Source of the DNA: a bacterium
GTDB taxonomy: Bacteria; Bacillota_I; Bacilli_A; RF39; UBA660
Reading direction: 5' to 3'
NCBI GenBank assembly: GCA_029007415.1
Contig: JAQXHT010000118.1
Span: 1 to 8,291, forward strand
Length of the DNA stretch: 8,291 nt
Shown: piece after piece, positions 1-5,119 of the stretch
How the letters are laid out: the number at the start of each line of letters is the position of its first letter
How positions within the stretch are numbered: position 1 is the first letter of the stretch
Translations under genes and position numbers: made by a program
Notes under the pieces: generated by a model
Database searches by the model: none
Told to the model about the DNA's origin: nothing
Seen by the model: only the letters and a program-made list of their open reading frames with translations

Positions 1-679
1 AAGCTCTTTGAAGTCCTTTTAGTCTTTTACTTCTATCTTTTATTATATTTTTAATTTTTTCATTATGTGATGTTACTATCAAATCCTTTATACCCAAATC
101 TATTCCAATTATACTTTGAGGAGTAAACATAGGTTTATATATATCTTCTTCTACTAAAATACTAACGTAATATCTTTCGGCGACTTTTCTTATAACTGCA
201 CTTCTAATTCTTCCATTTATACTTTCCTTATTTCTATATCCTTTTATTTTTACCCATTTTAATTTTGGAAGCTTAATCAATCTTTTTTCTAAATCAAGTT
301 CTATCGAATTATATACTTTTTCTTTATAGGTGCTTACCACATTATTGGTTTTATAACTGTCTTTAACCCCTTTTGCTTTAAATTTAGGAAAACCACCTTG
401 TTTAAAGAAATGGTCATAAGCACATTCTAAATCATATGAAGCATTTCTAAGAGAACAGCTATCAACCTCTTTTAAAAATGGATATTTCACAAGTAGACTT
501 GGTATCATGATATTCTGGTCATATGCAGATTTACCTGTTTTAGTATTATTGTAAGTATCAATTCTATCCCTTAAAAAGATATTATAGACAAGTCTAACAG
601 AACCGATAGTTTTATTTATTAAAATCTTTTGCTCTACATTTGGATAAAGTCTAAAAACATACCCTTTAAGTACTTTCAT
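1..679 (-). CDS. tnpB: TnpB (OrfB) RNA-guided transposon nuclease, IS200/IS605 or IS607 type, 3' end outside window
   Basis: This is the N-terminal 226 codons of a TnpB protein; the frame stays open through base 1. TnpB is the transposon-encoded, RNA-guided DNA endonuclease of the Cas12 ancestry group. Visible features are the start (MKVLKGYVFRLYPN), the characteristic basic and aromatic segment near residues 92-101 (FKQGGFPKFK), and the first RuvC block IGIDLGIKD at 191-199 with the catalytic Asp194. The other RuvC acidic residues and the zinc ribbon would lie beyond the left edge, so intactness cannot be judged. ATG at 679 is chosen because GAGGTG (690-685) lies 5 nt upstream. A weak leftward promoter may exist (TATATT at 706-701), but no good -35 is seen. 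No tnpA lies upstream, so this is either a tnpB-only element or one whose tnpA is elsewhere. The guide RNA is normally encoded around the 3' end of tnpB, which is not in the window. Confidence 0.9.
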   Translation of the reverse strand, partial: MKVLKGYVFRLYPNVEQKILINKTIGSVRLVYNIFLRDRIDTYNNTKTGKSAYDQNIMIPSLLVKYPFLKEVDSCSLRNASYDLECAYDHFFKQGGFPKFKAKGVKDSYKTNNVVSTYKEKVYNSIELDLEKRLIKLPKLKWVKIKGYRNKESINGRIRSAVIRKVAERYYVSILVEEDIYKPMFTPQSIIGIDLGIKDLIVTSHNEKIKNIIKDRSKRLKGLQRA

Positions 680-771
680 ATGATCACCTCAATTCATCAG
701 AATATAGCGTATCACATAAAACAAATGTTTGCAATAGTTATTTAAAACTTTTTATAACTTTCCTATTGTAC

Positions 772-797
772 AAAAAAACTAGACACTATATCTAGTT
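772..797 (-). terminator. Leftward intrinsic terminator-like hairpin with no obvious gene
   Basis: Read on the minus strand, AACTAGATA, loop TAG, TGTCTAGTT forms a 9-bp stem, followed by a run of seven T. One pair is a G-U wobble on the minus strand but a C-A mismatch on the plus strand, so the fold fits a leftward RNA. No minus-strand gene is seen immediately to its right. It could end an antisense RNA across the small ORF at 918-1001. Alternatively it could be the left-end palindrome of the tnpB element. Confidence 0.55.
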
Positions 798-822
798 ATT
801 AGAGCAATTTTTTACGTCATAC

Positions 823-859
823 TAGTACGGGAAATCCTAGAATTTGTATTAATTTTAAC
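823..859 (+). repeat. Left flanking repeat with dif-like core
   Basis: Bases 823-847 match 2316-2340 at 20 of 25 positions, and all five differences are transitions. The core 832-859 can be read as an 11-6-11 Xer site: arm AAATCCTAGAA, centre TTTGTA, arm TTAATTTTAAC. The stretch TCCTAGAATTTGTATTA (835-851) agrees at 15 of 17 positions with the Bacillus subtilis dif sequence as I remember it. The right arm is weaker. The repeat is seen directly; a role as a Xer site is inference. Confidence 0.45.
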
Positions 860-889
860 AGAATCAACAAAATAAACACTAAATCATAC

Positions 890-895
890 TATAAT
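890..895 (+). promoter_or_regulatory. Candidate -10 box for the small peptide gene
   Basis: A perfect TATAAT lies 22 bases before the start codon at 918, so transcription would begin near 901-903 and leave a leader of about 16 nt holding the ribosome site. No convincing -35 lies at 16-18 bp (the region reads AACAAAA), so the promoter is weak or needs an activator. Confidence 0.45.
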
Positions 896-917
896 TGCTA
901 CAAGTGAGGTTGATAGT

Positions 918-1001
918 ATGAATTTATTTTGGAATATTGTATTATTATTGATACTTGTCTACTTAGTTAGTGATTCTGATAATAAGAGAAGAAAACATTA
1001 A
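918..1001 (+). CDS. Small single-pass membrane peptide, 27 aa, unknown function
   Basis: A 27-codon frame begins at ATG 918 and ends with TAA. GTGAGGT (904-910) lies 7 nt upstream, a strong ribosome site for such a short frame. The peptide starts MNLFWNIVLLLILVYLVS: residues 3-18 are almost entirely hydrophobic and long enough for one membrane helix. The tail SDSDNKRRKH is polar and ends basic. This is the general shape of type I toxin peptides and of small membrane regulators, but I recognise no family. It lies in the same direction as fic, 96 nt upstream of the fic start, with its own TATAAT and with a separate promoter before fic, so co-transcription is possible but not required. A leftward terminator at 772-797 and a minus-strand TATAAT at 1006-1001 bracket it, which would suit an antisense RNA. 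Translation is supported only by the ribosome site and composition. Confidence 0.5.
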   Translation: MNLFWNIVLLLILVYLVSDSDNKRRKH

Positions 1002-1019
1002 TTATAGTTAAAGCTGAAA

Positions 1020-1041
1020 TTTAAGTAAGATTTAAGCAAGA
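1020..1041 (+). repeat. Two tandem 11-bp repeats upstream of the fic promoter (operator-like)
   Basis: TTTAAGTAAGA (1020-1030) is followed directly by TTTAAGCAAGA (1031-1041). The second copy ends 2 bp before the -35 box. The 11-bp period places both copies on nearly the same DNA face, as expected for a protein-binding site. The same unit recurs three times just after the fic stop codon. The winged-helix-like C-terminus of Fic is one possible binder; this is inference. Confidence 0.6.
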
Positions 1042-1043
1042 TA

Positions 1044-1072
1044 TTGTAAATTCTCTTATAGAATGATATAAT
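1044..1072 (+). promoter_or_regulatory. fic promoter (sigma-A type)
   Basis: The -35 box TTGTAA (1044-1049) and -10 box TATAAT (1067-1072) are separated by exactly 17 bp, a near-consensus housekeeping promoter. Transcription would start near 1079, giving a leader of about 19 nt that is mostly the ribosome site. The tandem repeats at 1020-1041 abut it upstream. Confidence 0.75.
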
Positions 1073-1086
1073 ACAAGTAATAAAAT

Positions 1087-1093
1087 GAGGTGA
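1087..1093 (+). promoter_or_regulatory. fic ribosome binding site, decides the start codon
   Basis: GAGGTGA lies 4 nt before ATG 1098 (GAGGTG to ATG is 5 nt). The in-frame TTG at 1095 would leave only 1-2 nt and is rejected. The same GAGGTGAT signal precedes tnpB at matching spacing. Confidence 0.8.
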
Positions 1094-1097
1094 TTTG

Positions 1098-2093
1098 ATG
1101 AATAAATATACTCCGCCATTTGAAATATCAAATGAAATGTTACAAAAAGTTTCAGATATTATGGAGAAAATTGGTAAATTAGATTCTTATTCTAATTTAG
1201 ATAAAACTCCATATTTGAGAAAACAAACTAAAATTAATTCCGTCCATTCTTCGGTTGCCATTGAAAATAATCCCCTTAGTCTTGAACAAGTAAAAGATGT
1301 TATAAATGGTAAACTAGTAATTGGTGAACAAAAAGATATTCAAGAAGTAAAAAATGCGTATAAAACATATGAAATGTTAAAAGATATTAATCCATATTCT
1401 ATTGACGATTTAAAAAAAGTACATGGAGTTATGACATTTTTAGTTGAAGATGTATCAGGAGAATTCAGAACTACACCTGAGGGTGTGTTTGATGAAAATG
1501 GTAATTGTATATTTGTATGTCCTAAAGGAGATAGAGTTAATATTTTAATGAATGATTTATTTGAATGGCTAAATGAAAATAAAGATACAATTCATCCATT
1601 AATTTTATCAAGTATATTCCATTATGAATTTGTATTTATTCATCCATTTACTAATGGCAATGGAAGAATGGTTAGGTTATGGCAAAATTCAATTCTTTAT
1701 CAATGGAAAAATATATTTGAATATTTACCTATTGAATCTAAAATTCATAAATATCAAGATGAATACTATAATTCAATCGCACAATGTCATAAAAATGCTA
1801 ATTCAAATGTTTTTATTGAATTTATGTTAAAAATGATAGATGAAACTCTAGATGAAGCAATATCAACTTCTCACCTACCAATTACTAATGAAACAATTAA
1901 CATAAATAAATTATTAGATGTAATGGAAACTTGCAAACCGATGAAAGCAAATGAAATTATGGAAAAATTAGAAATTAAATCAAAAGAAACATTAAGAGGT
2001 CGATATCTTGATCCTGCAATCAAACAAGGATTAGTTAATTTAACTATCCCTGATAAACCAACAAGTAAAAATCAAATGTATTATAAAAATTAA
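1098..2093 (+). CDS. fic: Fic-domain protein, class II (N-terminal inhibitory helix), C-terminal winged-helix-like region
   Basis: Fic enzymes transfer a nucleotide part, usually AMP, from a nucleotide cofactor to target proteins. The 331-residue product has the expected parts in order. The N-terminal inhibition motif [S/T]xxxE[G/N] appears as SVAIEN at 52-57, with Glu56 the inhibitory residue. A flap-like stretch runs from GEFRTT (121-126) to about 150. The catalytic motif HPFTNGNGRMVR lies at 182-193, with His182 catalytic and Arg190 and Arg193 present. Residues 268-331 look like a winged helix (ANEIMEKLEIKSKETLRGR). In the consensus HxFx(D/E)GNGRxxR the acidic residue binds Mg2+; here it is Asn186. 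Activity may be altered or lost. The gene has its own promoter and terminator, faces the neighbouring operon, and is flanked by 11-bp repeats. Two sampled lines (1141 and 1801) have 13 G/C in 60 against 19-22 in lines at 3001, 4321 and 5641, but another operon line (6541) also has 13, so this is weak evidence of transfer. No antitoxin partner is recognised. Confidence 0.93.
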   Translation: MNKYTPPFEISNEMLQKVSDIMEKIGKLDSYSNLDKTPYLRKQTKINSVHSSVAIENNPLSLEQVKDVINGKLVIGEQKDIQEVKNAYKTYEMLKDINPYSIDDLKKVHGVMTFLVEDVSGEFRTTPEGVFDENGNCIFVCPKGDRVNILMNDLFEWLNENKDTIHPLILSSIFHYEFVFIHPFTNGNGRMVRLWQNSILYQWKNIFEYLPIESKIHKYQDEYYNSIAQCHKNANSNVFIEFMLKMIDETLDEAISTSHLPITNETININKLLDVMETCKPMKANEIMEKLEIKSKETLRGRYLDPAIKQGLVNLTIPDKPTSKNQMYYKN

Positions 2094-2126
2094 TTTAAGC
2101 AAGTGTTAAGCAAGATTTAAGTAAGA
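2094..2126 (+). repeat. Three tandem 11-bp repeats after the fic stop
   Basis: Three units of the TTTAAGYAAGA type start directly after the stop codon. Their TTAAG cores begin at 2095, 2106 and 2117, an exact 11-bp period. Units: TTTAAGCAAG plus TG; TTAAGCAAGA; TTTAAGTAAGA. Bases 2106-2127 match 1021-1042 upstream of fic at 20 of 22 positions, with the two Y positions swapped. The last unit overlaps the first bases of the fic terminator stem. Confidence 0.7.
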
Positions 2127-2155
2127 TAGCTATAAACAAAATAGTTATCTTTTTT
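2124..2155 (+). terminator. fic intrinsic terminator
   Basis: The stem AGATAGCTAT (2124-2133) pairs with ATAGTTATCT (2141-2150) over 10 bp with one G-T wobble. It encloses the loop AAACAAA and is followed by T (2150-2155). It lies 30 bp after the fic stop. Confidence 0.85.
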
Positions 2156-2185
2156 AATAAAACTGATAAGCATACTTTTATATAC

Positions 2186-2210
2186 AAAAAACTAGGTGAT
2201 AAACCTAGTT
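2186..2210 (-). terminator. Leftward intrinsic terminator for the xerC operon and candidate small RNA
   Basis: On the minus strand AACTAGGT (2210-2203), loop TTATC, ACCTAGTT (2197-2190) form a perfect 8-bp stem followed by six T (2191-2186). It lies 126 bp past the xerC stop. Its arms begin AACTAG and end CTAGTT, as do those of the hairpin at 772-797. Confidence 0.8.
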
Positions 2211-2262
2211 ACTTACTATACACTTTTAATTCCTACTATGGCTTGGGTACTCCACCTCTTTC
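2186..2262 (-). ncRNA. Candidate small RNA between xerC and fic, about 75 nt
   Basis: A well-formed leftward promoter (2269-2297) lies after the xerC stop, and the perfect terminator at 2186-2210 ends transcription about 75 nt later. No sensible frame lies between them: GTG-initiated frames stop within about a dozen codons. The unit is therefore either a small RNA gene or an accidental promoter in the 3' untranslated region of the operon. Its transcript would converge on that of fic but starts beyond the fic terminator. I recognise no RNA family and its 5' end is estimated from the -10 box. Confidence 0.4.
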
Positions 2263-2268
2263 ACATTG

Positions 2269-2297
2269 AGTATAATAAATTTAAAGTTATTTGTAAA
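2269..2297 (-). promoter_or_regulatory. Leftward promoter downstream of xerC
   Basis: On the minus strand the -35 box TTTACA (2297-2292) and -10 box TATACT (2274-2269) are spaced by 17 bp, each matching consensus at 5 of 6 positions. It points away from xerC toward the terminator at 2186-2210. Confidence 0.5.
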
Positions 2298-2315
2298 TCG
2301 TTTTACCCAACAAAA

Positions 2316-2352
2316 TAGTGCGAGAAATCCTAAAACTTATCTTCTAGGAAAA
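2316..2352 (+). repeat. Right flanking repeat with dif-like dyad overlapping the xerC 3' end
   Basis: Bases 2316-2340 are the partner of 823-847 (20 of 25 identical). Bases 2325-2352 read as arm AAATCCTAAAA, 6-bp centre CTTATC, arm TTCTAGGAAAA. The inner eight bases of the arms are inverted copies at 7 of 8 positions (TCCTAAAA and TTCTAGGA), the 11-6-11 geometry of Xer sites. The right arm lies inside the last codons of the recombinase gene and the centre holds its stop codon. Use as a recombination site is inference. Confidence 0.45.
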
Positions 2353-3215
2353 CAAGATTCATAAACTTCTTTTAATCGTTCTTTTGAAACGTGTGTATAA
2401 ACTTGCGTTGATGATAAGCTTTCATGACCTAGTAACTCTTGAACTGACAAGATGTCACAACCTTCATTCAAAAGATGAGTAGCAAAAGTATGTCTTAACA
2501 TATGCGGAGAAATATTTTTATGAATTGATGTTTTCTTTATCATCTCATCTAAAAGATAAGCGACTCCTCTTGGAGTTATTTTATTACCATGACTATTAAG
2601 AATTAAATAATCACCATGTTTATGTAAAGATGCATAGACCTTAGTTAAATAAATATCTAAGACATCAGCAGCATAATCACCATACAAAGCATATCGTTCT
2701 TTACTACCTTTTCCATAGATTCTTATTTTTCTTTCTTCTTTATTAATATCTGACAGTTTAATATTTACAAGTTCACTAACTCTTATCCCAGTAGCATAAA
2801 GTAGTTCTAAGATTAATTGATTTCTAACTTCTAAGGGTTTAGACATATCATTAACAGAGAACAACTCTTCTATTTCATTGTATTCAAAGTAATGTGGTAA
2901 GATTTTATCTTTCTTAGGTCCTTTAATAAAAGAAAAAACATTAACTTTTGTTTTCTTTTCTTTTTCCAAATACTCATAAAAACCTCTTAAAGCACTTAGA
3001 TGTCTATCAATGGAAGAAGCTTTTAACTTCCTTGTATCTTTCAGATACATCAGATAAAGTCTGACATCACTATATTCTAAGTCTAAGTAAGAAATAGCTT
3101 CTTCTTCAAGATAAGTAAAGAACTCTTCTAAATCAATCCGATAGCTATCAACTGTATAAGTAGAATAATGCTTCTGATATTCTAAATATTCAAGATAACG
3201 TTCTAGATTCTCCAT
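2337..3215 (-). CDS. xerC: Tyrosine recombinase, XerC/XerD type
   Basis: This 292-residue protein has the full length and layout of a chromosome-dimer-resolving recombinase. The N-terminal SAM-like DNA-binding domain spans about 1-90 and the catalytic domain 105-292. All catalytic residues are visible: Arg145 (ATGIRVSELV), Lys169 (YGKGSKER), His238 and Arg241 (HMLRHTFATHLL), His264 (LGHESLSSTQ) and the nucleophile Tyr273 (VYTHV). It cuts and rejoins DNA at dif-type sites. The ATG overlaps the end of the upstream gene by 13 bp, with AGGTGAAGG as ribosome site, so it is translated from the long operon and is its last gene. The final codons lie inside a dif-like dyad, which is reminiscent of streptococci, where xerS and its site are adjacent. 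Whether it is XerC, XerD or a single-recombinase version cannot be settled here; the symbol is a best guess. An element-borne integrase is less likely given its housekeeping operon. Confidence 0.92.
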   Translation of the reverse strand: MENLERYLEYLEYQKHYSTYTVDSYRIDLEEFFTYLEEEAISYLDLEYSDVRLYLMYLKDTRKLKASSIDRHLSALRGFYEYLEKEKKTKVNVFSFIKGPKKDKILPHYFEYNEIEELFSVNDMSKPLEVRNQLILELLYATGIRVSELVNIKLSDINKEERKIRIYGKGSKERYALYGDYAADVLDIYLTKVYASLHKHGDYLILNSHGNKITPRGVAYLLDEMIKKTSIHKNISPHMLRHTFATHLLNEGCDILSVQELLGHESLSSTQVYTHVSKERLKEVYESCFPRR

Positions 3216-3991
3216 TTCTTGCCTTCACCTAGGTAAGAAGCGTTATCACCATAAGAACTTTGATATTCTTCTTCACTCAAAAACTCTTCTTTTTCCCCTT
3301 GATTTAACAGTACTAAATTTTCTACTACTGCTTCTTTAGGTTCTTTATCAACAAATATATTATTTTTAAAAGCTGTTACTTTTTTAGGACTGATAGTTAA
3401 GTTCGTAACTTTCTTTTTTATTCTTGGAATATAAGCATCTCTAAACACTGGATAATCACAAAACTCCTTTTCTAAACTAAATAGATTAGTATCTTCAGCA
3501 CTCTCATCATAACTAGAATTACAAAATTTTTCCATCTTGGACATATAATCTTTTCTAGTATTAATTAAAGAACAAACTTTATTATAATCTTTCTCCATCA
3601 AAGCTTCTCTAATAGGAAAAAATGTCTTATAAACAATTTCCTCTCCTAAAGGAACCATATTTATAGTTCTCTTCCCTGTTAAAGTATCAATAGTTCTTTT
3701 ACTAGACATTCTTAATACTTTATATAACTCTTTATCACCATAAACAGTTTTTAAAAAATAACTAATACCAGTTTTAGTATCTGTCACTCTAATAGAGTAT
3801 AAGTTCTTATTTGAATACATATTAGCCATTATTTTTTCAAAAGTAAAATAGGGAAATCTAGAAGTAAAAGTATCAATGCCTTCTAAACTATCTAGTTGGA
3901 CACCAGGTATTTTAACAACTTCTTCATTCTGATATTTATTCTTGGAACGATTATCATATCTACAAGCGATAAGTTCATATTTTTTAGCCAC
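3203..3991 (-). CDS. Conserved-looking protein of unknown function, 262 aa, GTG start
   Basis: I do not recognise this protein. It is soluble-looking, with no signal peptide or membrane helix, and rich in Lys, Glu, Tyr and Phe. Residues 1-100 read as a mixed alpha/beta fold (ELIACRYDNRSKNKYQ near the start, SIRVTDTKTGISYFLKTVYG near 66-85). A helical, acidic middle (about 120-180) is followed by a basic stretch (RIKKKVTNLTISPKKV, 191-206) and an acidic low-complexity tail (EKEEFLSEEEYQ). The start is GTG at 3991, with GGAG in the end of tgt as ribosome site; its first base is 6 bp after the tgt TGA. The next in-frame ATG lies far inside the protein. The stop overlaps the xerC start by 13 bp, so the two are probably translationally coupled. 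Position suggests constant expression with tRNA-modification genes but reveals no function. Confidence 0.8.
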   Translation of the reverse strand: MAKKYELIACRYDNRSKNKYQNEEVVKIPGVQLDSLEGIDTFTSRFPYFTFEKIMANMYSNKNLYSIRVTDTKTGISYFLKTVYGDKELYKVLRMSSKRTIDTLTGKRTINMVPLGEEIVYKTFFPIREALMEKDYNKVCSLINTRKDYMSKMEKFCNSSYDESAEDTNLFSLEKEFCDYPVFRDAYIPRIKKKVTNLTISPKKVTAFKNNIFVDKEPKEAVVENLVLLNQGEKEEFLSEEEYQSSYGDNASYLGEGKKWRI

Positions 3992-3997
3992 TAATTA

Positions 3998-5119
3998 TCA
4001 CTCTCCATTATATTTTTTAATAAACTCTTCACGATATTCTAAGATTCTATCTTCTTTAATTGCTTCTCTTAACTCTTCAGTAAGTTTTATTAAGAATCTT
4101 ATATTATGAATTGATAATAATCTTCCTCCTAACATTTCATCACAAGTAATTAAATGTCTTATATAAGCTTTAGTATAGTATTGACAAGCATAACAATCAC
4201 AATCTTCTTCAAGAGGGGTAAAGTCTTCTTTATACTTAGCATTCTTTAAAGTAATTTTACCATGTCTTGTGAAAGCTTGCCCATGTCTTGCTATTCTAGT
4301 TGGTAGAACACAATCAAAGATATCAATTCCTCTAATAACGCCTTCAATGATATCGATTGGGTCACCTACTCCCATTAAATATCTAACTTTATCTTCTGGT
4401 AAGTATCTAACTCCGTCTTCTATCATCTTATACATAACAGGTTTACTTTCCCCAACACTAGTTCCACCGATACTATAACCATCAAAGTCTAGTTTAACTG
4501 TTTCTTTACAACTTAATTCTCGAAGGTCAGTAAATTCGCCCCCTTGCACAATTCCAAATAAGGACTGATTAGGATTGTTATGAACTTTCTTTCCTCTTTC
4601 AGCCCAACGAATAGTTCTTAAAACTGACTTTTTCATATAGTCGTAACTAACAGGATAAGGTGGACACTCATCAAAGCTCATTGCAATATCACTATCTAGT
4701 TTATTTTGAATTTCAATTGATTTTTCTGGAGTAAGGAATAGTTCACTACCATCTAAATGACTTTTGAACTTAACCCCTTCTTCTAAGATATTTTTTTCCT
4801 TATTCTTAACTAAAGAAAATACTTGGAACCCACCACAATCAGTAAGAATTGGTCCATCATAATTCATAAATTTATGTAATCCACCAGCTTTTGCGACAAT
4901 GTCTTCTCCTGGTCTTAACCATAAATGATAAGTGTTAGCAAGAATTATTCCACTATGGCATGCCTGTAATTCTTCTTTTGTAAGTCCTTTTACTGTTGCT
5001 CTAGTACCAACCGGCATAAACATTGGTGTGTCATAAGTACCATAATTAGTCTCTAACTTACCAAGCCGTGCTTTAGTATTATTTTCTTTCTTCTCTAAAT
5101 GATATTTAATCTTTCCCAT
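3998..5119 (-). CDS. tgt: tRNA-guanine transglycosylase (queuosine biosynthesis)
   Basis: Bacterial Tgt exchanges guanine-34 for preQ1 in the anticodon of tRNAs for Asp, Asn, His and Tyr, the first tRNA-level step of queuosine synthesis. The 373-residue length is normal. Visible motifs are FMPVGTRATVKGL (34-46), the base-binding block ILTDCGGFQVFSL (91-103) with Asp94, MSFDECPPYP (147-156) with Asp150, GIVQGGE (189-195), GGTSVGE (218-224), and GIDIFDCVLPTR (264-275) with nucleophile Asp269. Zinc ligands appear as Cys307, Cys309, Cys312 and His338. One oddity is Cys95 where TDSGGFQ is usual. The ATG shares one base with the stop of the upstream gene (TAATG), with AGGAG upstream, so translation is probably coupled. 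preQ1 supply genes are not in the window. Confidence 0.97.
   Translation of the reverse strand: MGKIKYHLEKKENNTKARLGKLETNYGTYDTPMFMPVGTRATVKGLTKEELQACHSGIILANTYHLWLRPGEDIVAKAGGLHKFMNYDGPILTDCGGFQVFSLVKNKEKNILEEGVKFKSHLDGSELFLTPEKSIEIQNKLDSDIAMSFDECPPYPVSYDYMKKSVLRTIRWAERGKKVHNNPNQSLFGIVQGGEFTDLRELSCKETVKLDFDGYSIGGTSVGESKPVMYKMIEDGVRYLPEDKVRYLMGVGDPIDIIEGVIRGIDIFDCVLPTRIARHGQAFTRHGKITLKNAKYKEDFTPLEEDCDCYACQYYTKAYIRHLITCDEMLGGRLLSIHNIRFLIKLTEELREAIKEDRILEYREEFIKKYNGE

Noticed and set aside
1095..1097. TTG as fic start codon
   Set aside because: The ribosome site would sit only 1-2 nt away; ATG 1098 has proper spacing.
1624..1830. Open frame on plus inside fic
   Set aside because: Low-complexity Ile/Asn/Leu translation in another frame of a well-supported fic; no ribosome site of its own was seen.
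1020..2126. CRISPR array or plasmid iterons
   Set aside because: Repeat units are 11 bp without spacers, in two small groups on either side of a gene, and no replication or cas gene is present.
2198..2210. Pairing of the candidate small RNA (AUCACCU) with the fic ribosome site (AGGUGAU)
   Set aside because: Seven bases only, locked in the terminator hairpin, and the same ribosome sequence precedes other genes, so there is no specificity.
2238..2318. 26-codon plus-strand frame starting MAWVLHLFH
   Set aside because: No ribosome site upstream, and it lies past the fic terminator and opposite the candidate small RNA.
3998..4000. Mycoplasma-type code with TGA read as Trp
   Set aside because: tgt ends at TGA at the normal family length, with a TAA directly behind, and Trp is encoded by TGG throughout.
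4269..4478. Open frame on plus opposite tgt
   Set aside because: Antisense to conserved Tgt motifs; no protein-like pattern.
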